A stretch of DNA of 64,000 nt. Source: Gottfriedia acidiceleris. Lineage in GTDB: Bacteria; Bacillota; Bacilli; Bacillales; Bacillaceae_G. The stretch is from positions 3,286,001 through 3,350,000 of the forward strand of contig NZ_CP096034.1 in the NCBI RefSeq assembly GCF_023115465.1, in the 5' to 3' direction. Shown piece after piece: positions 44,059 to 52,834 of the stretch. Position 1 is the stretch's first letter; each line of letters starts with the position of its first letter. The notes beneath the pieces are model-generated. The model was given only the letters and a program-made list of their open reading frames with translations. It was not told the origin of the DNA and did no database searches. The translations under genes were made by a program, and so were the position numbers.

Positions 44059-44967
44059 TCACTTTTCGTTAAGTATTTGTTTTATGTCCGACGGGTATGG
44101 GATATCAATCGATAAATGTTCTTTCGTAAAAGGATGTGTAAATTGTACATTACTAGCGTGTAATCCTTGACGTTTCAATAATATTTGTTTCCCACCATAC
44201 AATAGATCTCCAATTAATGGATGACCTAAAAAACTTAAATGAACTCGGATTTGATGTGTACGGCCAGTATCTAACTGACATTCTACTATCGTTACATTCA
44301 ACTTTGATAGATATCTTATTTTTTTATAATGTGTGATTGCTTTATCGCCTTTTGGTGAAACCCTTCGTCTAGTAGGATGGTGTCGGTCCCTTCCGATCGC
44401 TTCATTTATTGTACCTTTAAGTGATTTAACATTCCCTTCAACTATAGCTGTATATGTACGTTTTATTTTACGTTGACTTAACATCGAATCTAGAATTGCA
44501 CTACTTAATGCATGTTTAGCAAATACGACTCCACCGGTAGTGTCTTTATCGAGGCGGTGTATATGGCGTACTTTTGTTTTTAATCCATTTTTTTGAAAAT
44601 GAAATGCTACCGAATTTGCTAATGTATTTAACTGTCCTTTTTCATTCGGATGTGTGTCGACTCCAAAAGGTTTATTAGCAATGAGTAAATGTTCGTCTTC
44701 GTAGCAGATCTCAATAGATTGTTCCTGTGGAATTACACCATAATCTTCTTCTATGTATAATTGCATTTCAACTTGGTCACCACTCGAAAGGATTGTATTC
44801 CAAGGTTTAATTTCTCCGTTTATCCTACAACCTTTTGCCATCCTTAATTCATGTAGCAACTTCTTTGGAAACTGCCAAACATTTTTTAAATATGACTCTA
44901 CTGTTAGATTTTTATGCTCAACACCTATTATTACCTTAAACCATGGATTTTGTTGCTTTAACTCCAT
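44059..44967 (-). CDS. RluA-family pseudouridine synthase
   Basis: 302 residues. It converts specific uridines in rRNA or tRNA to pseudouridine. An N-terminal S4-like segment (about 20-75, with LLHELRMAKGCRINGEI) precedes the catalytic domain: LLIANKPFGVDTHP, RHIHRLDKDTTGG with the catalytic Asp, and RTHQIRVHLSFLGHPLIGDLLYGG. Bacillus has several such paralogues (RluB, YjbO, YlyB, YhcT). This looks closest to the YjbO/YhcT type, but I cannot decide. It ends one base before cutC. Confidence 0.88.
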   Translation of the reverse strand: MELKQQNPWFKVIIGVEHKNLTVESYLKNVWQFPKKLLHELRMAKGCRINGEIKPWNTILSSGDQVEMQLYIEEDYGVIPQEQSIEICYEDEHLLIANKPFGVDTHPNEKGQLNTLANSVAFHFQKNGLKTKVRHIHRLDKDTTGGVVFAKHALSSAILDSMLSQRKIKRTYTAIVEGNVKSLKGTINEAIGRDRHHPTRRRVSPKGDKAITHYKKIRYLSKLNVTIVECQLDTGRTHQIRVHLSFLGHPLIGDLLYGGKQILLKRQGLHASNVQFTHPFTKEHLSIDIPYPSDIKQILNEK

Positions 44968-45017
44968 CTTTTAATCACCACTTTCAATATGACTATTATA
45001 TCAAAATATAATTAGTC

Positions 45018-45045
45018 AAAAAAGAAGCACCTGTTTAGGTGCTCC
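45018..45045 (-). terminator. Terminator of adhE
   Basis: GAAGCACCT pairs with AGGTGCTCC around GTTT, with TTTTTT on the minus-strand side, just past the adhE stop. Confidence 0.8.
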
Positions 45046-45066
45046 TTAATGAAAAGCTTAAATTCA

Positions 45067-47670
45067 TTAACATCCTTTGAAAGCATTCAGATAAACTTCT
45101 TCTAATTCTTTAACTAGAGGTAGCTTCGGATTTGCAGTGGTACATTGATCTTCGAAAGCACGATCAGCTAAATATGAAACTTTTTCTAAAAATTCTTTTT
45201 CAGTAACTCCTTGTGCTTCGATACTCATATTTATATTTAGTTCCTTAGCTAACTTAATAACTGATGCAATTAAACTTTCAACGCCTTCTTCAGTAGTTGC
45301 AGCTGGAAGTCCTAGGAAACGAGCAATTTCAGCATATCGTTCATCTGCAATGAAATGCTTATATTTAGGGAAAGCTGTAAACTTAGTTGGTTTTTTTGCA
45401 TTATATCTTATTACATGTGGCATTAAGATTGCATTTGCTCTGCCATGAGGGATATGGAATTCCGCTCCAATTTTATGCGCTAAACTGTGGTTAATTCCTA
45501 AGAACGCATTTGCAAATGCCATACCAGCGATAGCTGATGCATTATGCATTTTTTCACGTGCTTCAAAATCGTTTCCATTTTCATATGCTTTAGGCAAATA
45601 TTTAAATACTAATTTTATAGCTTGTAATGCTAATCCATCTGTATAATCATTAGCTAGAACACTTACATAAGCTTCAATTGCATGTGTTAATACATCCATA
45701 CCTGTATCTGCTGTAATGCTTTTAGGAACTGTTGATACGAATTGAGCGTCAATAATTGCAACATCAGGCGTTAATTCATAATCAGCTAATGGATATTTAA
45801 TATTATTAGCTTTATCAGTAATTACAGCAAAAGGTGTAACCTCTGAACCAGTACCAGAAGTAGTTGGTATTGCTACAAACTGAGCTTTACGACCTAATTT
45901 AGGATATTTATAAGCTCTTTTTCGAATATCTAAGAATTTTTGTTTAGGCCCGTCTAAAGTAGTTTCTGGGTATTCAAAAAACATCCACATACCCTTGGCT
46001 GCATCCATTGCTGATCCACCGCCAAAAGCGATAATTGTATCGGGTTCAAATGATATCATTCTATCTGCACCCTTCATTACAGTAACATCTGAAGGATCCG
46101 GTTCTACATCTGAAAAGATTTCTATCTGAATATTTTCTTGTCTTTTCTCTAGATAATATTTAATCACGTCAACATAACCTAATTTAACCATTGCTTCGTC
46201 TGTTACAATAAATGCTTTTTTAATATTAGGCATTTTTTCTAAATACTGAGTTGAATATTTTTCAAAATAAATTTTTGGTGGCAGTTTGACCCATTGCATA
46301 TTCATATTTCTTCTTCCTAATTTTTTAATATTTAATAAGTGTACAGTTGTCACATTAGTCGATACAGAGTTTTTACCGTGTGATCCACAGCCTAATGTAA
46401 GTGAAGGAATAAATGCGTTATATAAATCCCCAATTCCACCATGTGCTGAAGGAGCATTCGCAATAATACGACATGCTTTCATTCTTAGTCCGAATTCTTT
46501 TTGAATTTCTTCATTATTACTATGAATAACTGCCGAATGGCCTAATCCACCTAGCTCTAACATTTCTTCACAACGTTTAAACCCTTCTTCTTTTCCATCT
46601 ACTTTTATAATTGCTAAAACTGGACTAAGTTTTTCTCTTGTTAAAGGTTCATTTGCACCAACGCTTTCACATTCAACGATAAGAATTTTTGTATCAACTG
46701 GTACATTTACTCCAGCTATTGTTGCAATTTCGTAAGCAGATTTTCCAACAATGTCCCCATTTACAGCACATGTAGCTTCATTTATGACAAGCTTTTCTAA
46801 TTTCTTTTTATCTTCTTTTGTAGCAAAATAACAATTATTTGCTTTTAACTCTGCTTTCACTTCTTCATAAACTTCTTTATCTACAATAACTGCTTGTTCA
46901 GAAGCACAAATCATTCCATTATCAAATGTTTTTGAAAGAATAAGATCATTTACTGCACACTTTATTTCAGCAGATTTCTCGATATAGCATGGTACATTAC
47001 CAGGGCCAACACCTAAAGCAGGTTTTCCTGTACTATAAGCCGATTTAACCATTCCAGCACCACCTGTTGCTAAAACAAGTGCTACTCCTTCATGATTCAT
47101 TAAACACTTAGTTGCTTCAATAGATGGGACTTCAATCCATTGTACACAGTTTTCAGGTGCTCCAGCTTTTATTGCCGCATCACGAACGATTCTTGCTGCT
47201 TCTCTACTACATTTTTGTGCGGAAGGATGAAAAGCGAAAATAATTGGGTTTCTTGTTTTAATCGCAATGATTGCTTTAAATAATGTTGTTGATGTAGGAT
47301 TAGTTGTTGGCGTTACACCTGCAATTACCCCAACAGGTTCAGCAATTTCTGTTATTCCTGTTTGTTGATCTTCACTTATGATCCCAACCGTTTTATTATC
47401 TTTTATTGAATTCCATATATATTCTGTAGCAAATATATTTTTTATAATTTTATCCTCATAGATTCCACGCCCTGTTTCTTCAACTGCCATTTTTGCTAGT
47501 GGCATATGTTGATCTAAACCTGCTAGAACCATTGAATGTACAATTTCATTGATTTGAACTTGATTAAAGTTTTCAAATTCCCTTAATGCTTTTTGTCCTT
47601 TTACTACTAATTCATTTACCATTTCAGAAGCGTTACTTATTTCATTGACAATTTTTTCTTGAACAGCCAT
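45067..47670 (-). CDS. adhE: Bifunctional acetaldehyde-CoA/alcohol dehydrogenase AdhE
   Basis: This protein reduces acetyl-CoA to acetaldehyde and then ethanol with NADH during anaerobic growth. It has 867 residues, typical AdhE length. The N-terminal aldehyde dehydrogenase (about 1-430) has VAGVTPTTNPTSTTLFK and catalytic Cys in FDNGMICASEQAVIVD. The C-terminal iron alcohol dehydrogenase (about 450-867) has AFGGGSAMDAAKGMW, IPTTSGTGSEVTPFAV and the metal site NHSLAHKIGAEFHIPHG. GAGGAGGAGAG precedes the ATG. It is monocistronic, with two Rex operators upstream and its own terminator. Confidence 0.96.
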   Translation of the reverse strand: MAVQEKIVNEISNASEMVNELVVKGQKALREFENFNQVQINEIVHSMVLAGLDQHMPLAKMAVEETGRGIYEDKIIKNIFATEYIWNSIKDNKTVGIISEDQQTGITEIAEPVGVIAGVTPTTNPTSTTLFKAIIAIKTRNPIIFAFHPSAQKCSREAARIVRDAAIKAGAPENCVQWIEVPSIEATKCLMNHEGVALVLATGGAGMVKSAYSTGKPALGVGPGNVPCYIEKSAEIKCAVNDLILSKTFDNGMICASEQAVIVDKEVYEEVKAELKANNCYFATKEDKKKLEKLVINEATCAVNGDIVGKSAYEIATIAGVNVPVDTKILIVECESVGANEPLTREKLSPVLAIIKVDGKEEGFKRCEEMLELGGLGHSAVIHSNNEEIQKEFGLRMKACRIIANAPSAHGGIGDLYNAFIPSLTLGCGSHGKNSVSTNVTTVHLLNIKKLGRRNMNMQWVKLPPKIYFEKYSTQYLEKMPNIKKAFIVTDEAMVKLGYVDVIKYYLEKRQENIQIEIFSDVEPDPSDVTVMKGADRMISFEPDTIIAFGGGSAMDAAKGMWMFFEYPETTLDGPKQKFLDIRKRAYKYPKLGRKAQFVAIPTTSGTGSEVTPFAVITDKANNIKYPLADYELTPDVAIIDAQFVSTVPKSITADTGMDVLTHAIEAYVSVLANDYTDGLALQAIKLVFKYLPKAYENGNDFEAREKMHNASAIAGMAFANAFLGINHSLAHKIGAEFHIPHGRANAILMPHVIRYNAKKPTKFTAFPKYKHFIADERYAEIARFLGLPAATTEEGVESLIASVIKLAKELNINMSIEAQGVTEKEFLEKVSYLADRAFEDQCTTANPKLPLVKELEEVYLNAFKGC

Positions 47671-47744
47671 TTGGCTCTCCTCCTCTGATGTTGGACATTA
47701 ATTATCCCAGTAGGGTTCAGAACGTCCCGTTTATCAATCATCTA

Positions 47745-47762
47745 TTGTGAAACATTTCACAT
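47745..47762. promoter_or_regulatory. Rex operator, proximal, upstream of adhE
   Basis: TTGTGAAACATTTCACAT matches the Rex consensus TTGTGAANNNNTTCACAA at all but the last base. It is 75 bases before the adhE start. Confidence 0.8.
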
Positions 47763-47815
47763 TATTGTTTACAAATATAATATATATCATTTTTATTGAA
47801 AATACTATGTCTATT

Positions 47816-47833
47816 TTGTGAAATATTTCACAT
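47816..47833. promoter_or_regulatory. Rex operator, distal, upstream of adhE
   Basis: TTGTGAAATATTTCACAT matches the Rex consensus at all but the last base. It is 71 bases from the proximal site; a TATATT -10-like element lies between the two. Confidence 0.8.
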
Positions 47834-47894
47834 TATTGATTTCCATCTACTTATTAGTTTTTACATTTTGTAGATTTTTGTTAATTCTTTTCTT

Positions 47895-47923
47895 TTTTCA
47901 AATATTTTTGCATATGATAAAAT
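47895..47923 (+). promoter_or_regulatory. Candidate promoter of the YitT-like gene leader
   Basis: TTTTCA (47895-47900), 17 bases, TAAAAT (47918-47923). Transcription would begin near 47930, giving a leader of about 320 bases. Confidence 0.45.
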
Positions 47924-47924
47924 T

Positions 47925-48241
47925 AAGAATAAGTTCTCATAGAACTTATTCTTCACCTGTTAGATTTTTCTAACAAAACTGGTAAAAAGGACGTGTAACC
48001 ATGATTGCTCGAAGGAGCATTTGGCAACGTAAAGACTTATCCTACACTTAGCAGTTTTAATTTAGAGAACCAAAAGAACTCTAAAATAAAACTGAAGGTA
48101 GGCGAAACTATGGTTGACAGGCGATTATGTTATTTCTTCAATGATATATAGCTATGTAGTTAGAAAGGCAAAAAACTAACTACGAGCTCTATATGTACGT
48201 AGTTAGTTTATAAGATGTACTTTTAACTACTAACTACGAAA
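47925..48241 (+). promoter_or_regulatory. Structured leader RNA upstream of the YitT-like gene, riboswitch candidate
   Basis: In order: a perfect hairpin AAGAATAAGTTCT/AGAACTTATTCTT (47925-47953); TGTTAGA/TCTAACA (47958-47975); a hairpin closed by ACGT..ACGT with CCA/TGG and GCTC-GAAG-GAGC (47991-48030); a long arm closed by CCTAC/GTAGG and containing CAGTTTTA/TAAAACTG and TTTAGAG/CTCTAAA (48041-48101); AACCAT/ATGGTT (47997-48002 with 48110-48115); then four alternating segments GTAGTTAG, CTAACTAC, GTAGTTAG, CTAACTAC (48156-48238) ending three bases before the ribosome site. The segments can pair 1-2 and 3-4 or 2-3. No known class assigned; not folded computationally. Confidence 0.6.
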
Positions 48242-48254
48242 AGAGGAAATAACA

Positions 48255-48896
48255 ATGAGTAACAATCGTTTGGGTGAGACCTTAATGATTTTAATTGGTT
48301 CATTTATTTTAGCCACTACACTGTATCATTTTCATTATCAAAATAATTTAGCTGAAGGTGGATTTATTGGTATTGCTTTATTAGTAAAAAACGCACTAAA
48401 TATATCACCTTCAATTACAACTTTGCTACTCGATATTCCAATTATATTGATTGCTGGTTTGTATTTAGGTAGAAAATTATTATTCAATACTACCATCGGA
48501 GCCATCTCGTTTTCTGTTTTTTATTCTATAATAGAAAAAACATCTTCTAATATTACATTTAACTTTGGAAATCATCTTTGGATACCCGCTATTTTAGGTG
48601 GAATTTTCGCTGGACTTGGTTTAGGGTTAATTCTAAGAAGTGGTGGAGCAACTGGTGGAGATGATTTAATAACAATCATAATGAGCAAAAAATCAAAAAT
48701 ATCGATCGGTAAAGTATATTTTATTTTTGACGCTGTAATTCTTCTTTGTTCACTATCCTACCTATCATGGAATGAAGTAGGATATACAATTCTTTCTGTT
48801 GCAATTTGTGCGAAAGTAACTGAATTGGTCTATGAAAGTAAATTTCAAAAAAAATCTGTTACAATTAAAACGAATGAAAAAAGATTACATGCCTAA
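48255..48896 (+). CDS. YitT-family membrane protein, short form
   Basis: 213 residues with about five to six membrane helices: MILIGSFILATTLYHF (9-25), FIGIALLVKNALNI, LLLDIPIILIAGLYLG, TTIGAISFSVFYSII and IPAILGGIFAGLGLGLILRSGGATGGDDLI. The last is the YitT signature. It lacks the C-terminal DUF2179 domain seen in long YitT proteins. Function of the family is not established; a transporter role is inferred. AAGAGGAAATAAC precedes the ATG. It is preceded by a long structured leader. Confidence 0.85.
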   Translation: MSNNRLGETLMILIGSFILATTLYHFHYQNNLAEGGFIGIALLVKNALNISPSITTLLLDIPIILIAGLYLGRKLLFNTTIGAISFSVFYSIIEKTSSNITFNFGNHLWIPAILGGIFAGLGLGLILRSGGATGGDDLITIIMSKKSKISIGKVYFIFDAVILLCSLSYLSWNEVGYTILSVAICAKVTELVYESKFQKKSVTIKTNEKRLHA

Positions 48897-48913
48897 TGCA
48901 TGTAATCTTTTTT
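48877..48913. terminator. Bidirectional terminator
   Basis: AAAAAAGATTACATGC pairs with GCATGTAATCTTTTTT around CTAAT. The stop codons of both convergent genes lie in or beside the hairpin. Confidence 0.85.
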
Positions 48914-49345
48914 TGATTCAGAAAAATCGGTGAGCTCATTTAGAACATTTTCAGCAGCTAAATCGTAAAGACAATCTTTAAAAAGTATTGCCAGTCTTCG
49001 ATAATCATTATATTTATCTAATAGCTCGTCCACAGATGAGGCTTCAACCATGTTTGATTTCTTTAGATCTTCTTGCTTTTTAGCAAACTTAATTGTAAAT
49101 GTGCCTAGTTTTTCAAACATTGAACCGTAGAATTCATCAAAGTTCGATACGCTTACTAATTCATCTTCTTCAGCGTCAACTTGAAGACCATCAAATTCTC
49201 GTAAGAGTTCGTATATAATGCTACTGTACTCATCATTTAAATAAATACTTTTTTCGATCCTGTACCCGATCACTCGATAGAAATGACCATCGTTCTTTAC
49301 AAATTGAACAGTATCATTTATTTTAAACTTAAAATACTTAAACAT
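48893..49345 (-). CDS. Protein of unknown function (150 aa)
   Basis: Not recognised. 150 residues, soluble, acidic. The N-terminal 60 residues (KYFKFKINDTVQFVKNDGHF, then YRVIGYRIEKSIYLNDEYSSIIYELL) look like an SH3-like or PilZ-like beta domain. The C-terminal part (about 75-145) is helical, with NVLNELTDFSESKK near the end. TAGGGGTGAAGTTC precedes the ATG, a good ribosome site. It converges with the YitT-like gene. Confidence 0.6.
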   Translation of the reverse strand: MFKYFKFKINDTVQFVKNDGHFYRVIGYRIEKSIYLNDEYSSIIYELLREFDGLQVDAEEDELVSVSNFDEFYGSMFEKLGTFTIKFAKKQEDLKKSNMVEASSVDELLDKYNDYRRLAILFKDCLYDLAAENVLNELTDFSESKKDYMH

Positions 49346-49544
49346 TGAACTTCACCCCTACCAATGTCTTTTATCATACTATTTACATAACACCATAGAT
49401 ACTATACAGCCAAACTTGACAAATTTAAAAATCTTGGCTAAATTCCCTGCATTCTTGAAAATGATTTAGAATATTGGTAACCTATACGTACAATACCCAC
49501 TTTTTTAACAACTTTAAATCATAATTTAGGAGGTGTGCTCTTCC

Positions 49545-49970
49545 TTGTTAACCGAAAACGACAAACTTCTTCTAGATGATTTAACAAGTTTAATGATTCG
49601 AGTTCGAAAAAATTGGCAAAAAACTGATGAGGAATTAAAAAACTCCTTAACTCCACCAAAATATTTGCTTTTATATTTAATATATAAAAATCAAAAACTT
49701 ACTGCTTCTGAACTTGGAAGACAAATTGGATTATCTTCAGGTTCTATTACAACAGCTGTGAATAAATTGGTTAATAATCATTTAATATCTCGAAAAAGAG
49801 ATAGCCGTGATCGAAGAGTTACATGGCTTGAATTAACTGATGAAGGAAAACGTTTAATTGAAGAAAACTTCAATTTCCGTCAAGAATTGTGGCTAAATTT
49901 ATTCGAAAATCTTTCGCATAGTGAAAGAGATCAATTTCGATTTTTATTAAACAAATTAATCTCAAACTAA
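49545..49970 (+). CDS. MarR-family transcriptional regulator
   Basis: 141 residues with the MarR winged helix: LTPPKYLLLYLIYKNQKLTASELGRQIGLSS, then SITTAVNKLVNNHLISRKRDSRDRRVTWLELTDEGKRL. It appears to start at a TTG nine bases after AGGAGGTG. A GTG four codons earlier overlaps that ribosome site. It stands alone; the convergent neighbour is the potABCD operon, so a target is not evident. Confidence 0.82.
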   Translation: MLTENDKLLLDDLTSLMIRVRKNWQKTDEELKNSLTPPKYLLLYLIYKNQKLTASELGRQIGLSSGSITTAVNKLVNNHLISRKRDSRDRRVTWLELTDEGKRLIEENFNFRQELWLNLFENLSHSERDQFRFLLNKLISN

Positions 49971-50001
49971 AAAGGTTATCTCTTCTGAGATAACCTTTTT
50001 A
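49969..50001. terminator. Bidirectional terminator between marR and potD
   Basis: AAAAAGGTTATCTC pairs with GAGATAACCTTTTT around TTCT. Confidence 0.88.
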
Positions 50002-50011
50002 GTTTGGAATA

Positions 50012-51058
50012 TTATTTGCCAGTTTTTAATTCTGTCCAATACTTATCATATAATTCTGTTTGGTCCCCAACGTCCTTAATCCAGTTGGTTGCATCAGTTT
50101 GTTCTTTTGTTACATTAATATACGGATTTTGTTTATACCCCGCTGAATGATAAGATCCTGATTTACTATTTGGATCAGCATAACCAATCGCCTCATAATT
50201 TTGTGCACTTACTTTTGGATCATATAGATAGTTAATAAACTTTTCAGCTAAATCTTTTTGTTTTGCATCTTTTGGTATTGCTAAAGTATCTGCCCATCTT
50301 GATGATCCTTCTTTTGGTACAACCCATTTAATATCTTTAAGCTCTTTTTGAATATAAGCAGCATCTCCGGACCACACTTGACCAATCCATGCATCTTCTG
50401 TAATAAACTTTTGTTTCACCGTATCTGTGTCGAATGCTAATAAGTTAGGTGTTAATGTTTTTAAATTGTTATAAGCTTTTAGTAATTCGTCTTCATTTGT
50501 TGAGCTATTTGAATAACCATTTTTAATTAATCCCATTCCAAATACTTCTCTATTATCATCAAGTAAAGTTACATGACCTTTGTATTTTGGGTTCCATAAA
50601 TTATCCCAGCTATCTATATTTTCTTTTACATATTTTGGATTATAGGCAATCCCCGTTAATCCTCCAGTATAAACAACTGAATAGTCACCTTTTGGATCAA
50701 ACTCTTGATTTGTATATTCTGGTGAAATATTATTTAAATTTGGCATCTTACTTTTATCCAATTTAGCCAACATATTTTGATGAATCATTAGTTTAACCAT
50801 ATAATCTGAAGGCTGAATTACATCATAATTCGAACCACCAGCTTTTAGTTTTGCATACAACTCTTCATTACTTGCAAAAACTTGATAATTAATTTTAACA
50901 TCATATTTCTTTTCAAATGATTCTAAAACCTTCTCATCAAAATTATCTGCCCAGCTATAAATATTTAATTCTTTTTTTCCAACTGAACAAGCAGATAAAA
51001 GTAAACTTACTAAGCCTAAAGAAACCATTATTGCAGCAGTTTTTCTAAATATACTCAT
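50012..51058 (-). CDS. potD: Spermidine/putrescine-binding lipoprotein
   Basis: The solute-binding protein of the polyamine ABC importer. It has 348 residues. The lipobox is LLLSACSVGKK, with Cys at about residue 24. LNIYSWADNFDEKVLESFEKKYDVKINY, the ligand-loop NYDVIQPSDYMVKLMI, YTGGLTGIAYNPKYV and IGQVWSGDAAYIQ are typical of PotD. It is the last gene of potA-potB-potC-potD, starting 117 bases after the potC stop. Confidence 0.93.
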   Translation of the reverse strand: MSIFRKTAAIMVSLGLVSLLLSACSVGKKELNIYSWADNFDEKVLESFEKKYDVKINYQVFASNEELYAKLKAGGSNYDVIQPSDYMVKLMIHQNMLAKLDKSKMPNLNNISPEYTNQEFDPKGDYSVVYTGGLTGIAYNPKYVKENIDSWDNLWNPKYKGHVTLLDDNREVFGMGLIKNGYSNSSTNEDELLKAYNNLKTLTPNLLAFDTDTVKQKFITEDAWIGQVWSGDAAYIQKELKDIKWVVPKEGSSRWADTLAIPKDAKQKDLAEKFINYLYDPKVSAQNYEAIGYADPNSKSGSYHSAGYKQNPYINVTKEQTDATNWIKDVGDQTELYDKYWTELKTGK

Positions 51059-51175
51059 AATGCCTACTGACTACCTCCTTAAAATTTGACACAAAAATCC
51101 AGTATGCCTTAATAAATTCTAAACCAGAAAATTTGTTTTTAAGTGGAACTAGAAAAAAGGTCACTAGAAGCACTT

Positions 51176-51982
51176 TTAAACGATATAGGATTTTTTCTCT
51201 GATTCTTCTTGATTATTAATACCTTTAGTACGAAAAACTTCAGAAATTACCATTAAGAAGATAATTGTAACAATTAAAATAGTTGAAATTGCATTTATTT
51301 CAGGAGTTACACCTTTTTTAACCATTCCATAAATATAAATTGGCAATGTAGTCGAACCTGGTCCTGAAACAAAAAAGCTTATGACAAAATCATCAATACT
51401 TAATGTAAAACATAAAAGTGCTGAAGCAATAATTCCAGGCATTAGCGCTGGTAAAGTTACAAATCTAAATGTCTGCCACGGTGTTGCACCTAGATCACTT
51501 GCAGCATCCTCTAAATCAGATGACATTCCTGAAAGTCGAGCTGCTAATAGAATAATGACATATGAAATACAAAAAGTGACATGGGCAATAATAATTGTGA
51601 TACTGCCTAATTCAAAATGAAAATTAGTAAATAGTATTAGTAATGAAAGTCCCATTAAAATATCTGGAACGACAATTGGTAAGTAAACTAGCCCACTAAT
51701 AAGATTTGAAAATTTATATTTATGCTTATGTAAGGCAAGTGCACAAATAGTACCAAGAATTGTTGAAAGGATTGTCGTTACAATTGCAATAAATAAACTA
51801 TTCATAAAGGCATCAATAACTTGCGGGTTATGGAATAAATTTAAATACCAATCAAACGTAAATCCAGTCCACTGTGCATTAATCTTTGATTTATTAAATG
51901 AGAATAGTATTAATATCAAGATTGGTAAGTATAAACAAATCAAGATAATTGTTGAAAATCCAATAAGTATAGGTTTTTTCAT
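51176..51982 (-). CDS. potC: Spermidine/putrescine ABC transporter permease
   Basis: 268 residues with six membrane helices and the inner-membrane signature EDAASDLGATPWQTFRFVTLPALMPGI (EAA loop) that docks PotA. It has SFNKSKINAQWTGFTFDWYLNLF, typical of PotC. Its ATG follows the potB stop directly, with GAGGTG inside potB serving as ribosome site, so translation is coupled. Confidence 0.93.
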   Translation of the reverse strand: MKKPILIGFSTIILICLYLPILILILFSFNKSKINAQWTGFTFDWYLNLFHNPQVIDAFMNSLFIAIVTTILSTILGTICALALHKHKYKFSNLISGLVYLPIVVPDILMGLSLLILFTNFHFELGSITIIIAHVTFCISYVIILLAARLSGMSSDLEDAASDLGATPWQTFRFVTLPALMPGIIASALLCFTLSIDDFVISFFVSGPGSTTLPIYIYGMVKKGVTPEINAISTILIVTIIFLMVISEVFRTKGINNQEESEKKSYIV

Positions 51983-52834
51983 TTATTTTTCACCTCTACT
52001 TTTATCAGCACCAATATTTTTTGTAGCTAAATAGTAAAGTCCTATTAAACCGATTGAAGTAATGACTAAGAATATTGAAAGTGCGGAACCAAATGGCCAG
52101 TTTCTTGCTGCTAAGAATTGATTTTGAATGACATTTCCGATTAAAGCAACTTTTGATCCACCCATTACATCAGAAACGACAAACATTCCAAATGAAGCAA
52201 CAAAAACTAAAATACTACCTGCAAAAATCCCCTTCATCGTTAATGGAAGAGTTACATATATAAAGGTTTGAAATGGAGTAGCTCCTAAATCATTAGCAGC
52301 GTCCAATTTTCGGTTATCCAATTGCTCAATGGCAACAAAGATCGGTAACACCATAAATGGTAATAATGTATAGACCATTCCCATTATGACAGATGGTGTA
52401 TTATAAAGTAGTTGTAAAGGTTCTTTTATCATCCCAAGCTGGATTAATAATGTGTTAATAATCCCTTTTGAACGAAGGATAACAATTAATGCATATGATC
52501 TTACTAAGAAATTTATCCAAAAGGGGATCGTGATTAATAATAGTAAAATCCTCTGCCATTTTTCATTTACAACTGTAGCCGTATATGCATAAGGATATCC
52601 TATCAAAAGAGTTATTATTGTAGTTACCAAAGCAATCCAAAAAGTTGTCCATAAAACTTTTAAATAAAGTGGGTCAAATACTTTTACAATATTTTCTAAT
52701 GTAAATGTTTTTTCAATTTCTCCGTACATTCCATTTTTCATAAATGCAAAACCAAAAATTAATAATAAAGGTACTAGAAAAAAAACTAATAGCCAGATAA
52801 TCGTAGGTGCAATTATGTATTTTTCATTTCTCAA
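51983..52834 (-). CDS. potB: Spermidine/putrescine ABC transporter permease
   Basis: 283 residues, six predicted membrane helices, EAA loop NRKLDAANDLGATPFQTFIYVTLPLTMKGI. ALIVILRSKGIINTLL and IPFWINFLVRSYALI are PotB hallmarks. The start is a TTG overlapping the potA stop (TTGA) with GAGGTG eight bases upstream, a translational-coupling arrangement. It forms the permease heterodimer with PotC. Confidence 0.93.
   Translation of the reverse strand: MRNEKYIIAPTIIWLLVFFLVPLLLIFGFAFMKNGMYGEIEKTFTLENIVKVFDPLYLKVLWTTFWIALVTTIITLLIGYPYAYTATVVNEKWQRILLLLITIPFWINFLVRSYALIVILRSKGIINTLLIQLGMIKEPLQLLYNTPSVIMGMVYTLLPFMVLPIFVAIEQLDNRKLDAANDLGATPFQTFIYVTLPLTMKGIFAGSILVFVASFGMFVVSDVMGGSKVALIGNVIQNQFLAARNWPFGSALSIFLVITSIGLIGLYYLATKNIGADKSRGEK

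Noticed and set aside
47984-48125. c-di-GMP class I (GEMM) riboswitch upstream of the YitT-like gene
   Set aside because: The ACGTAAAGAC, CCTACA and GGTAGG words recall GEMM order, but the P1-type pair (GGC/GCC) is not preserved by compensatory changes and the 3' GGTTACC element is altered. An Infernal run against RF01051 would decide.
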